Of a DNA stretch of 64,000 bases, positions 13,510 to 23,650 are shown piece after piece. Every line of letters begins with the position of its first letter. The stretch's first letter is position 1. The translations under genes were made by a program, and so were the position numbers. The stretch is taken from NCBI GenBank assembly GCA_943737045.1, contig CALSFV010000238.1:372001-436000 (forward strand). Direction: 5' to 3'. This DNA comes from Parapristionchus giblindavisi. Its lineage: Eukaryota; Nematoda; Chromadorea; Rhabditida; Diplogasteridae. The notes under the pieces were generated by a model, which was not told the origin of the DNA, did not search any database, and saw nothing but the letters and a program-made list of their open reading frames with translations.

Positions 13510-13985
13510 CACCCCGCGGGGCACCCTGTCGAAGAGAAACTTCCCCGCGGGGCACCCTGTCGAAGAGAAACTTCCCCGCGGGGCACTCTGTCGAAGAGAA
13601 ATTTCCCCGCGGGGCACCCTGTCGAAGAGAAACTTCCCCGCGGGGCACTCTGTCGAAGAGAAACGTCCCCGCGGGGCACTCTGTCGAAGAGAAACTTCCC
13701 CGCGGGGCACCCTGTCGAAGAGAAACTTCCCCGCGGGGCACCCTGTCGAAGAGAAACTTCCCCGCGGGGCACCCTGTCGAAGAGAAACTTCCCCGCGGGG
13801 CACTCTGTCGAAGAGAAACTTCCCCGCGGGGCACTCTGTCGAAGAGAAACTTCCCCGCGGGGCACTCTGTCGAAGAGAAATTTCCCCGTGGGGCACCCTG
13901 TCGAAGAGAAACTTCCCCGTGGGGCACCCTGTCGAAGAGAAATTTCCCCGTGGGGCACCCTGTCGAAGAGAAATTTCCTTTTTTT
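13510..13985. repeat. 31-bp GC-rich minisatellite, about 15 units
   Basis: Units of 31 bp, CCCCGCGGGGCACYCTGTCG plus AAGAGAAACTT, with a self-complementary CCCCGCGGGG in each. Variation is limited to a few positions (CACCC/CACTC, CGCGG/CGTGG). Since 31 is not a multiple of 3 and the unit has no stop, at least five of six frames are open, giving artefactual frames up to 225 codons. X2 and X3 carry only one to three units at the matching sites. Confidence 0.95.
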
Positions 13986-13989
13986 CAGA

Positions 13990-14687
13990 GACTGAACAAG
14001 CTGCCCCGCAGGGTGCCCGGCAGAGTGCCCGCGGGGCGAGTGACAGGGTGCCCCGCGGGGGGAAATTTCCAGAGCGAAGGATCCCTTAAATTTCGCCCAA
14101 TACTGATTAGAATGAGGCTATATGACACTAATATGATATTGTCAAGCAGGCCTGTTAGACGAACAACATAAGGTTTTCGTTGGTTCTTTGAGTATACTAA
14201 TCAAGTTTCATGTGCGGACGTTTTCTTGAATGGTGATGAATTCTCTCAGAAACGAAAGAATAGATCTTTTGGATAAGAAGATTCCCCCTGTTTTGGTCCC
14301 ATCCGCTTTTAAAAAAGGATAAATATTTTCATTATTATGAATATGATACTCATATGACATTGAACAAATTCTTTGCAAAATTTTAATTCTGTGATAGCAC
14401 ATTATTTATATTATGAGAAAAAAAAGAATTACGAAGCTTTTTCTATTCTAACAAATAAATCTGAAAAATAATGAAAAAATAAATTGATTAAAATTTGCGA
14501 ATCATCCGCTAACATCCCCTCCCCCACGCATGTAAACGAAGTATTTAAATTGTGATCTCCTCGATAAATAAACAAATATGCCATTTGGCCAGGTTAGATA
14601 TGAACAAGCCTAGAACTTTCTCCCGTGCACAAGAATTCGTTGCCATTTCGATGAACGTTATCTCCGTTTGGAAGATTCACTTCGGAA
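13990..14687. other. Non-coding flank between PAN copies
   Basis: Degenerate GC-rich remnants (to about 14,075), then AT-rich sequence with no supported gene. The same stretch occurs in X2 (30,545-31,168) and twice in X3 (54,315-55,200 and 55,430-56,310). Confidence 0.5.
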
Positions 14688-15855
14688 TCAAATGCTTTCT
14701 TCACTGACGCATCGTATCATGATACTGGATCCTTTCGGAATTATCACATTTTCAACACCCGTTGACAAAGTCCACTGATCGCGTTCCATTCTCAATGATA
14801 GTCCGGAATATTCTGTATTCGCAACCGTCATACGAATTTCTCCGCCACTTAAACAAATATATTTTCCGTTAACACAAAGAAGTTGACTGTATTCATTATA
14901 TCTCTCATTCTCCACACAAGTTGTCTCAGTTGCTGTATCTATCGCAGGCGAAAAAGACGCAGGAGAAGGAGGTCCACCACATTCCTCTTTTATGGCCTTC
15001 ATTGAATTTGAATTAACGGTATCTTGATCTGGTGAATTATCGCAAGTTAATGGGTTCATACCGAATTGAATCGCTTTACATTTGGGATCCTGCAAGCGAA
15101 TGAATGCATTGAAAGCCATGTAAAAGCACACCCCAAGCTAATTTTAATCGCCGCATTGACAATACTCTCTCGTAGACAAAAAAAGCGAGAGATTATGGCC
15201 AGAGCGGAGCGTTTCAAATTAGGTCGGGGTGTCGCTTTAAAGTTAACATACCTTTTGACAATTTTGCAAGCATATCAGAAACTCTTTGAGATCAGCAGAA
15301 AGTTGGACATATTTACTATGACTGACGCGGACGCGAATGTTCTGTGCCTGAGGTTGCAAATTCACATTATTAATATTGATATTTAGTAACCGTTGCCAAT
15401 TCTTCTATCTTTTGTAATACTATAAAAACTGTGATTAAGTAATTTGCAGTTTGTCTCTTCTTTATTGTTCTCAATCAGTACATTTACCATTATATATCTT
15501 CTCGTTTTTGATCCGTATAGAGAAGATAAATATATTATTATTATTATTATATTGACCGTATAATATGCACTTGTTTATTTGGTGAGAGAGTGGCCAACCA
15601 CTGCCACAATGAATTTCTATGTTTAGAGAGAGAGCACCGGTGAGAGAGTAGGTAGATCGGAGAGAGCGAGGAAGGAAAGGAGGAAAGAGTGGGGAGTTAA
15701 TCGATAGTTTTCCTCTGTTTAGCAGCAGTAGCAATGAAATTATGCAAGCACAATTTATACGGACAATAATTCAATGTACGGAGCACTAAGCAAATGAGAA
15801 GCAGTACCTCGGAAAGGTGAAGGAGGATGAGCAGAGCTGTTGTGAGGTTGATCAT
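14688..15855 (-). CDS. Small secreted PAN/apple-like protein (X1)
   Basis: Three exons on the minus strand: 15,855-15,808 (signal peptide MINLTTALLILLHLSE), 15,347-15,252 and 15,089-14,688, all phase 0, about 181 residues. Exons 2-3 give EFLICLQNCQK followed by DPKCKAIQFGMNPLTC, the C-x3-C-x4-C-x(n)-C spacing of PAN/apple-type modules, which bind proteins or carbohydrates outside cells. Then come a short P/S linker (PPSPASFSP) and a C-terminal half with two further pairs of cysteines and VENVIIPKGSSIMIRC, which I do not recognise. A TA element lies in intron 1 and a TTAA MITE in intron 2. The product is probably secreted; the exact family is unproven. This copy is intact. Confidence 0.6.
15124..15237. 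mobile_element. TTAA-type hairpin MITE in PAN intron 2
   Basis: AGCACACCCCAAGCTAATTTT ... AAATTAGGTCGGGGTGTCGCT with a TTAA on the right; the left TTAA has decayed. Present in all three X copies, so older than the duplications. Confidence 0.6.
15552..15766. mobile_element. TA element (TTGACCGTATAA ends) in PAN intron 1
   Basis: 215-bp element with ends TTGACCGTATAAT and ATTTATACGGACAA between TA dinucleotides. Shared by X1, X2 (about 31,862-32,078) and X3 (about 53,216-53,429), so older than those copies. Related to the younger 278-bp insertions at 28,570 and 49,964. Confidence 0.65.
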
Positions 15856-16394
15856 TGTAGAAAGCGAATGAAGACTGAAATGAAGACATAAATAGTTTGC
15901 CATGGTGAAGGTATGACTTCCTCCATATTGAAAATAAAGATCAAAGGATCGCCGAAAGATGAAAAAAAAGAGATTTTTTACTTACCCACTGAATGAGAAC
16001 TTTCGAAAGTGGAGCCGAGATATTAACGAAAAAAGGTTCCCACGAACGACAAGAAGACATTCAAGCGATTCATTCCGCAGAGACTACGATCTTACGATGA
16101 CTGCATATGGATGGAATTATACTCGGAATATGTTTCACTCTTCGCTTTTCTTCAGAGATCTCATCCAGGATCAATTGACAAATATTTATTCATCAAAAAC
16201 AAAAACCTATATTGTGACGTTGTCTTCTAAATTTGGATTACTTCATTTAATTGAGCAGTACCAATTTTCAAATACCAATGTTTTCTAGCACTTGCACCAA
16301 GTGCACGGCACATGTCAACAGTGAACAAAATCAATCAGTTGAGCAGATCTTTATCATTCTAGGAACAAAAAAAACGATCAGCATCCAGGGATAA

Positions 16395-19300
16395 TCACGG
16401 CTTCATCGGAATCGAGCTGAAGTACCAAATCATCTGTGAGACTTGATCATCAATCCATTCCGTGTAGAACGGATTACGGAAAGTTTGACGAAACTTTTGA
16501 TCGTTTCCAATCAAAACGTGCATGAATGGACGCAATCCACGTTTGCTGAATAACAATCGATAATAACAATAATGATTACTGCTGTCTAAAAGCCCTTAGC
16601 CGAAATTACAGGGCCTCAATTATTTTATATTACGCGATAAATTTTATTTATAGAGTACATTTCCATGCTTTTACTTCACATATTTCGCATTTAATTTATC
16701 CTATCAGCATATCACAAGGAGAAAGTGCCAAAATGAGGAAATCTTCTTGATAACAAGCTCAAGTTTCTGAGGCCACAATCAATAATCAATTAACAATTAC
16801 ATAGGACAAAAGCACAAGTGCTCGACAAACGCGCAAGAATAATAAGCGGGGGTCTAGCTTCTGCGCGGAGATAGCTCAAGTTGCCCAGAGATCAGAGACT
16901 AAATAATGGCGTAATAGCCATGACAATGAAGCAATGAAGCAAAAAATCCAACTTGACCATGATTTGATAACTCTGTCCGAAATTGCGCTTTGTCGCTTGC
17001 GGATTTTCTACCCCAGCCGCGCATTTGTTTTGTCCTGTTACCAAAACTACGAGAAAAAAACTCACATAAATTTTTGGGCCAGAGTCATTTCAACGATCTT
17101 AGCAAGTCCTTTCCCTCGATGTTCAGGTCTTGTGTAAAGATGACTCAGCTGAAATGAACATTTGACGATAATCAAATCGACATTGTGATTAATTGATAAA
17201 GTGTTCGTTATCTTCCGTCGCACCAGAGAGGTTGGGCGATGGTCATTTAAGCTATCGATTGAAAATATTGAATAGTAGGTTCTGGGTGCGACTTTTAAAA
17301 CCATTTTTTATCATCTTCCCTCACCTTTTACCATCATCGCTTTCGGATTCGTTCACGACACAACTATTATTCCCCTAGTAAATGTGAAGCTAGGATGCAA
17401 ATATTTTCAAAATATTAAAGAAGGGAAACCAGGAGATTTACGGTGCGCTATTGAAATGAAGAACGCGGGACATAGGAAGTGACCTTCTTCCAAATTTCAA
17501 ATTTTTGTGCCTATGGAATCAATGAATTCTAACCAGCTCGTAACTCAGGCAAACAGTCGAATGTATTTTGCAGCTAAGAGAAGTTAAAATGGTACGAAAA
17601 ATGTACCAAAAATGCATTTTGCAGCCACAGCTTCGAAAAAGCTTCAAAAAGTTATTGAACTGCTATAGAATTGCTACTAAAAAGGTAAAAAGCTACGAAA
17701 AAGCTAGGAAAAGCTAAGAAAAATGCATGCAAAATGTCTGCATTATCCATTTATTTTGACATCTGAAATGCATTTGAGTTAGCTGCAGAATGCATTCGAC
17801 TGTTTGCCTGAGAAGCTTGTAAGCTCGGATTACGGTATTTCGGTGCATCTAAAATTTTAGAGAAAAGTGGTTTTTTTTTGTATACAGTGAGATGTGATCT
17901 GTAGATCTGCCTGGTCATTTAAAAAAAAACTCGAGGGTCACCCTTTAAATGTATGTCCTCAACATAGTATTTTGATAAAGATGCGGTAACCTAGTAAATA
18001 ATCGAAAATCGAATGGAAATTCGAAAAACGAATATCAAAATTCCCTTTTTCCGGACTAATCTGTCTACATCCATTCTAAAAATAGTGTTCGCAATGTGTT
18101 CAAAAATAGGCCATTGACAAAGGTTTCGCTCCCTTTAAAGGCACACCCCCAAGCTAATTTTACTCTCCGCTCTGGCCATGCTCTCTTACTTTCTTTGTTT
18201 GCGAGAGAGTATTGCAAATGCGGGGAGCAAAATTAGCTTGGGTGTCGCTTTAAAGGTGGACTCCCGCGAATATTTTCATGAACAAACTATAAAGACAGAA
18301 AGGTTGCAAAAGTTATTCTACATACAGTGCACCATTTATTTAACGCTAATTCTGCCTATTGATTGCTAGAAACATGAATGAATCATGCTTGCAATCGCAG
18401 GCAAAGGCGCGCTTTTTTGAAAATAGGAAAATTCGGCAATAGGATTCGAACCCACGGCCATGCGCTATCTAGACAGAAGTGTTACCACTGCGCTAAGGGA
18501 TTGACGAGCGGTGACTCACTCTTCTTGTATATCACTTTACACTTGCATAAGCAAGGTACATGAGATTTGAATGAACATTCGCAGGTCTCCACCTTTAAGA
18601 TACTCACCGCTCCCATGTTATGAGTAGAGATGTATGTCGCGAGTTCTCCTTTCTCGGTTCGCAGAGCCACCGTTGGAAGAGTACGCAGGCGATCTCTGAA
18701 GTGTTACACGAATAATTACAGTTATGCCATTGTTTAGACTGGATATTATTGATTTTGGTCAAATTCACGTTTCTTTCTGGAATCCATTGCATGGTAGTGA
18801 TAACCAACAGGACTTCGTGAGCCTTGAATAACGGGTTGTACCTTTAAATTTTTTATTGCATGACGCTTTTCGAAAATCTTAAGATATTCAATTTACTGTT
18901 AATTATTAGTCATGTGTAGTTCAAAATTCACAGTTACACGCATAATTAAAGATATTAAATTAATGACATTAATAGATGTACAAGTATAGGTTTGGGCACA
19001 CTTTATATTTACTTTTTTTTAGGATTATATGTATAGATTAGCTATTAATGTTTCGGCAGCAACGCCTAGAATATTGTTAAAGGGACATTCCAAGTAAATT
19101 TAAGCAAAAAGAAGCTATAGATTGTGTAAAACAAGGAGAGACTTTTATGTGTTTTTTTTTTCGTGATTTTTCATTACTTCAGTGCGCGGCATATTTTTTA
19201 AAAATATTATATTTTATCTATATGCATGCAACGACGCATGAAAAATGAATATGATAAAAAAGGTGATGATATAAATAATGACGCTGTTTATAAGAAAGAA

Positions 19301-20993
19301 ATAAGTGAAAGGTGACTCGGGGCATAATGATAGGACACGCATAAAATTTTGTGGTTCCGGCAGACTGGTGAATGAAAATCTAACCGTAACAGTCTAACAT
19401 CATCGGGGACTTTCCATTCTCGTGACACTTGTGCATATTCTTCCTCTCTGTTTAATTCGCTCAGATAGTACCCTCGTGGTACTGGAAAATTCGTCTGAAA
19501 TAGATAAAAATGTAGGATAATTTGATAACTTCCACGAAAGAACTGCGAGTATAATGTTAATAAGTTATAGATATATGGAACTCCTTACCCATCGAATTAG
19601 TTAAATCCCCACCATCCCCTTTCCGTGCAGGGCTAGTTAAGATCTCCCCAGATATAATTATACCTTCTTCTAAGATTCGCACAGAGTCCTCAAACTGCCA
19701 CTGTCTCCGCAATTTCAGGTGGGCCAATAATTTGGTCGAACATTTTTGGGTGTCTAAAATTTGGCTACCAGACAAGCCCCACTTTTAAGTTGGGTCAATA
19801 ATTTGGTGGTTGAGCCAATAATTTGGTTCGAAGTGGTGCTGTTATTTTAGTCTTTTTTTTTTTACTTCGAACCAAATTATTGGCTCAACCACCAAATTAT
19901 TGACTCAACTTTAAAAGTGGGGCTTGTCTGGTAGCCAAATTTTAGAGTCAACTTTTACGATCCACCAAATTAGTGGCCCCACTTCGACCAAATTATTGAC
20001 CCCCCTAAAATTGCGGAGGTACCCAAGAACCCTCACCGATATCGCTACATTAGCGACGGACATCCATCAATCACTTTATGTCCTTATTTTCTTGTTACGT
20101 ATATTATGATGGAATAAAGAAAAAGATAAGATGTTTTCACAATTATTTTTTTTCCATAATTATGTTTTTTACATTCATAAGAAGTTGGCATTGCTTGTCA
20201 GTCATGTAGAAAGTTCTGCACGCATCGTCCATATCTACCTTACCGAACATTTCACCGAACTGAAAAGATATAATCTCTTGATCTGCAAGAAAATTTCGCA
20301 CTCGATCACAAAAATTGAAATACCAACCACTCTGCGAACTCTATGGTCACAGTCTATCTCGAACGAATTGTGAATAGACACAGTTGGTGATGTCATAATG
20401 ATTTCTTCGATGAGACTAGAGAGAACAGAAATATTGTGTTCCTTTGGCGAACGAACCCATAATCTCGGTCTGAAATTGCTATATTACAGGGTTATTAATT
20501 ATTAATAATAATAATAATATATACTTTATGCGGTGCGAAAGTAAAGTATAATTTCTGATCAAATATTTGATATTATTAATTATTATTATTATTAGGGTTA
20601 TTAGGGATTAATTATTGGCACACTGTAAAAAACGGAATATATTTTTTTTAAATCGAGTTCCGTTCAAATTTTTCTCTCCGCTCTGTCGCAGACAAAAAAA
20701 GCGAGAGAGCATTGCCAGTGCGGAGAGTTTCAAATTTTCTCGGGGTGTGAAGTTGATTCTCGTAGAAGTTTTTCAGGTTGAATAAAAATATATATTCAGT
20801 ACTTTGTAATATGTGTCTAACTGATTTTGCTATGCATACTTCCTGAAATCGTTTTCTTCGACGATAATGACATATGTTGGGAAGGACGAACTATCTGAGA
20901 AGGCTCGAATTCTTGAATGGACAAGGGGTGTGTCGTTGTAGATACGAATGATATTTGCTAGAAGAAGATTATTCGGATTACTGCTCAGCCTAC
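16395..20993 (-). CDS. Glycine N-acyltransferase-like GNAT enzyme (X1)
   Basis: Eight recognised exons on the minus strand, equivalent to those given for the X3 copy. The N-terminal exon (20,993-20,840) holds NNLLLANIIRIYNDTP and FPTYVIIVEENDFR; later exons hold LRTLPTVALRTEKGELA, YTRPEHRGKGLAKI (GNAT acyl-CoA-binding loop) and RPFMHVLIGNDQKF, with stop complement at 16,395. The family transfers acyl groups from acyl-CoA to amino groups. A start-codon exon was not identified; an ATG at 21,039 just upstream is absent in X2 and X3 and probably intronic. Introns carry a TTAA element, two private fold-back elements and a tRNA-like stretch. One fold-back (19,705-20,018) lies two bases from an exon acceptor AG and may impair splicing. 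Confidence 0.7.
17416..17955. mobile_element. TTAA element (AGAAGGGAA ends) in enzyme intron
   Basis: Starts TTAAAGAAGGGAAACC and ends CTCGAGGGTCACCCTTTAA, a longer relative of the element at 8,814-9,168. Present in all three X copies and split in X1 by the 269-bp insertion at 17,544. Confidence 0.5.
17544..17812. mobile_element. 269-bp CTC fold-back, private to X1
   Basis: Perfect ends CTCAGGCAAACAGTCGAATG and its complement, flanked by AA (17,542-43 and 17,813-14). X2 and X3 have the empty site CTCGTAAGCTTG. Arms carry iterated AGCTAAGAAAA / TTGCAGC words. No coding capacity. Confidence 0.85.
18134..18256. mobile_element. TTAA MITE (AGGCACAC family) in enzyme intron
   Basis: Begins AGGCACACCCCCAAGC and ends GCTTGGGTGTCGCT between TTAA sites, with a hairpin around TTGTTTGCGAGAGAG. 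Present in X3; in X2 its right end is deleted together with the adjacent tRNA-like part. Confidence 0.7.
18436..18515 (-). tRNA. tRNA-like / SINE-like sequence (X1 only)
   Basis: Minus strand carries TTAGCGCAGTGGTAA (box A-like) and GTGGGTTCGAATCCTAT (box B-like with a fully pairable five-base T-stem). The anticodon arm does not fold convincingly, so it is a tRNA-derived element or relic. X3 lacks it at the matching position and X2 has a larger deletion. Confidence 0.4.
19705..20018. mobile_element. 314-bp CTCC fold-back, private to X1
   Basis: Ends CTCCGCAATTTCAGG and CCTAAAATTGCGGAG, flanked by GT (19,703-04 and 20,019-20). X2 and X3 read straight through at this site. Interior words ATAATTTGG and CCAAATTATTG pair across the centre. 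It sits two bases from the exon acceptor AG, in the intron before the WQFEDS exon. Confidence 0.85.
20640..20755. mobile_element. Hairpin MITE relic in first intron of enzyme
   Basis: GTTCAAATTTTTCTCTCCGC ... GCGGAGAGTTTCAAATTTTC around AGACAAAAAAAGCGAGAG, related to the AGGCACAC family. Present in all three X copies (about 36,010-36,125; 48,565-48,690). Confidence 0.5.
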
Positions 20994-21314
20994 CTGAAAT
21001 TGTTAACTTTAGAAAAAAAAGAGGATACGTGTTACTCATTTTTTTAAATTTCTTTAATGCCTCGAATCGATAATTCTTGAACTACGAAAGTATATTTTTC
21101 GGGTCGAAAGGTGTCCTAACATCAAATTGTTTTCCCTAAAGTTGGCTATGGAAATTATAAAAAAACACCCCTTAGTCGATTCTCTCGCGAACTGCTTTAA
21201 TGTTTCAATGTGTTACTCTCGTTTTGGGTTGAAAGCACGCGCTTATGCAAATGAAGGTATTGTACGTTAAAAAATCACGGTCTAATTAACCAATTGATCC
21301 AATTAATCCAATAA

Positions 21315-21431
21315 TTATTTGATATTAATCGATTTCAAACCGTTATCTGTGACCGTGTTCAGAAGTTCCTCTCTTCCTTGAGAACCGGTCCACTCACGCA
21401 CAGAGCCCATTTGTGATGACCTATCAATACT
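21315..21431 (-). CDS. Short possible exon, unknown (X1)
   Basis: Preceded by a good acceptor (TATTTGCAG), it reads SIDRSSQMGSVREW and GREELLNTVTDNGLKSIN before a stop. Copies at 36,677-36,805 (-) and 47,922-48,038 (+) keep the frame but end in different stops, hinting that a donor lies within and the tail is intronic. It may be an upstream exon of the enzyme gene or part of a separate small gene. Confidence 0.3.
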   Translation of the reverse strand, partial: SIDRSSQMGSVREWTGSQGREELLNTVTDNGLKSINIK

Positions 21432-21439
21432 CTGCAAAT

Positions 21440-22735
21440 ATTATCAGAATTGATTTTGAAATTAAATTTTTTTCGCAAAAAAAAGGTTTAAATTAAATCA
21501 AGAAAACTGACTTTTTGTTGTGTGTGGCCTCGAGAGACCGAACGAAGCGCACCAGCGCTTTTCTTGAACAACATAATTCTGAAATTCAAATTAAAACAAT
21601 TTTCACCAACGGCGTGGATAGAGATTTTTTTAGAATTTAGAATCAATTTTATTTTTTTCGATTCCACTCATAGATAAATTAGTATAAAATAGATAAATTA
21701 GGTTGAAGTCGAAGAATAAAAATATGTAGAGAAATGTAATAATGAGAAGTGAACATTTGATCATTTGGCTTCCTCTTTTATGTATTTGTTCTCAATTTAC
21801 GGCTATTTCATTGAAAAGTTATTCACGTAGCTAGACGCGAAGAGACGAACAAGACGTTGTTAAAAGTATGTGTTACCAGTTTAAGAGTGAAAACATTGCA
21901 CGCGGTCGAAATTGGTGCACAAGCAATGACGGCTATGTCGAACCCACACAGCGTTTCGAAAGCGGTCATGGCACGACAGAAAAAAAGAGATTGTTATGCG
22001 AAAGCGCAAACAGGTAAAGCAACAGCGTTCAAATGATCTGACGTAGAACCGGCGAAATCATGATCTTCAGTTATACTCTCTACCCACTGAACTATCAAGG
22101 CTAAAAACGTGATAAATATGTAATGCTAAAGGTGATAAACGCTTTTACATCGTCACATTTGCCTTACAGGCCTACGCCGTCACTTAGAGAAAAACTTTAC
22201 ATTTGGCTTGCGCGCGCGTCGGCGTAATTTTTGAGTGTGCTGTGTCTCAAGTAGAAAACCCTGATGGTCCATGAAATTACGGTAAAATGTTACCGTAGTC
22301 AATCATTATTGATCGATGGTACGGTAGCTTCTTATCGTATCCCCATTGCGATTCAGGGTTTTCCACTTGGGTTTTCCACCCAACGCACTTAAAAATTTGC
22401 GCCGACGCGCGCCAAATGTAACGTTTTTTAAGTGACGGCGTTGGCGTGTAATTTTTAATTTAATTTAATTTATCATACATCAAAAAGATGCAACGACATT
22501 TGCTAGAAAAGTAAATGAGAGCATTTGGGGAAAAGCAACTGTAACGATGCGTTTGCAACGGAATGGTCAAAATCCGCGCGGAGTTAGCATGTATTTAACA
22601 TTCAGCATGTGATTCTAATAAGAAAATCATTGAGAAAAAAGTTTATTGCTATATTTTCCCACAAGAGCGTGCAAGGTCTTTATTTAAGCAGTCGAAAGGC
22701 TTAGAAAGGTTTATGTAAAATCACATATGAATGAA
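21440..22735. other. Upstream flank of the X1 genes
   Basis: No supported coding region. Holds a small start-like frame (MLFKKSAGALRSVSRG on the minus strand near 21,573), a tRNA-like relic and fold-back remnants with CGCCGTCACTTA. Confidence 0.4.
22036..22101 (-). tRNA. tRNA-like relic, CAT-type loop
   Basis: Minus strand GCCTTGATAGTTCAGTGGG resembles an acceptor/D-arm start, GCCGGTTCTACGTC a weak box B, and TGAAG-ATCATGA-TTTCG can form a five-pair anticodon-type stem with CAT in the loop. The acceptor stem has no 3' partner and spacing is off, so it is non-functional or tRNA-derived. Copies at 37,391-37,456 (-) and 47,270-47,332 (+). Confidence 0.3.
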
Positions 22736-22947
22736 CTAGTTAAGAGTTGTATTGAAATGAGTGTTATTCTCATCGATTGCATATTCCGGCTTGACCTCGA
22801 TACCGCTTTGTTCCATCAGTGGGAACTTCGTCATACCATAGTCGAGCCACTGCAACCATATTGCAATTATGGGAGCTAGAAGCTTACGCCTTTGAAACCT
22901 CCCAAAACACTGCCATTGTCAAACAGATGCTCAGTAAGGAAAATATA
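22736..22947 (-). CDS. 3' end of unknown gene (X1)
   Basis: Exon 22,849-22,736 (LDYGMTKFPLMEQSGIEVKP to HFNTTLN and stop) follows a 38-bp intron (GTAAGC...TTGCAG) and exon 22,947-22,888 (TEHLFDNGSVLGGFKG), phase 0 on both sides. Equivalent exons in X2 (38,096-38,209) and X3 (45,153-45,266) stay open. A TTAA MITE sits immediately upstream (about 22,951-23,068), and beyond it is another open stretch (SLADRTIW, GNSFSLVEH) in a different frame, so the 5' part is unresolved. I do not recognise the family. Confidence 0.4.
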
Positions 22948-22950
22948 TTT

Positions 22951-23068
22951 AAAGGCACACTCAGAGAAAATTTGAAACTCTCCGCTCTGGCCACACTCTC
23001 TCACTTTCATTGTCTACGAGAGAGTGTTGCAGGAGCGGAAAGTAAAATTATCTCGTGGTGTGCCCTTA
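22951..23068. mobile_element. TTAA MITE (AGGCACAC family)
   Basis: AGGCACACTCAGAG ... CGTGGTGTGCCC between TTAA sites; hairpin around TTGTCTACGAGAGAG. Shared by X1, X2 and X3. Inserted in or beside an exon of the unknown gene. Confidence 0.65.
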
Positions 23069-23319
23069 AAAGGTGCGTGGATTTTCTATACATAGTATGT
23101 TCTACGAGAGAAAAAGAATTTCCCTTGCAATGCCATATCGTCCTGTCAGCTAGTGATTTATCGTAAGTCACGTGTAGGGTAGATGAATCAACCACATATT
23201 CTGCTTACACCCCGAGATAATATTACTCTGCGCTCCTGCAACACTCTCTCGTAGACAATGTAAGCGAGAGAGTGTTGCAAAAAACGGAGAGTTTCTAATG
23301 ATCTAGGGATGTGCCTTTA

Positions 23320-23538
23320 CTCTGGTATTTTGCCACTTAAAGTCTAACTCACTTAAAGTTAAACTTTCCCACTTTAAGTAGACTTTAAGTAAACTTAAAG
23401 TGAGACGTAAGTCTACTTAAAGTGGTGTGGTATACTGTAATGCATTTCGTCAAATGTTCTTTCACTTAAAGTTTACTTAAAGTCTACTTAAAGTCTGTGA
23501 CGTAGTTTAAGTAGACTTTAAGTGGCAAAATACCAGAG
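23320..23538. mobile_element. CTC fold-back, CTTAAAGTAGA arms (Y1 side)
   Basis: Ends CTCTGGTATTTTGCC and GGCAAAATACCAGAG with TA on both sides (23,318-19; 23,539-40). Arms are about ten AGTAGACTTTA / TAAAGTCTACT words. The mirror at 44,514-44,721 differs by an 11-bp length change and substitutions. Confidence 0.8.
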
Positions 23539-23650
23539 TAACGCTGCCAACTTCTCACAGCTAACATAATAATATTAATTTATTTATCTTTAACGATAAA
23601 CAGAGAGGTGAAAGAAAAAATAAAATTATGGAATGAGGCGAGCAAGCTAC

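Larger units (their letters stand above)
12330..23255 (+). repeat. Block X1 (10.9 kb)
   Basis: Direct copy at 29,395-38,611 (X2) and inverted copy at 44,750-57,170 (X3). It holds PAN-like, GNAT-enzyme and unknown genes, all on the minus strand here. Copies differ by private insertions and a few percent of bases by eye. Confidence 0.9.

Noticed and set aside
13510..13985. Possible CRISPR array
   Set aside because: Units are contiguous 31-bp repeats without unique spacers, in a eukaryotic intron/exon context.
13281..14089. Overlapping frames of up to 225 codons on both strands
   Set aside because: They arise from a stop-free 31-bp repeat; openness in five or more frames shows no protein constraint.
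15959..16288. 109-codon plus-strand frame opposite the gene cluster
   Set aside because: It covers the PAN gene's 5' flank and the enzyme's 3' flank; the related stretch at 12,840 and 56,640 is disrupted and no splice or domain support exists.
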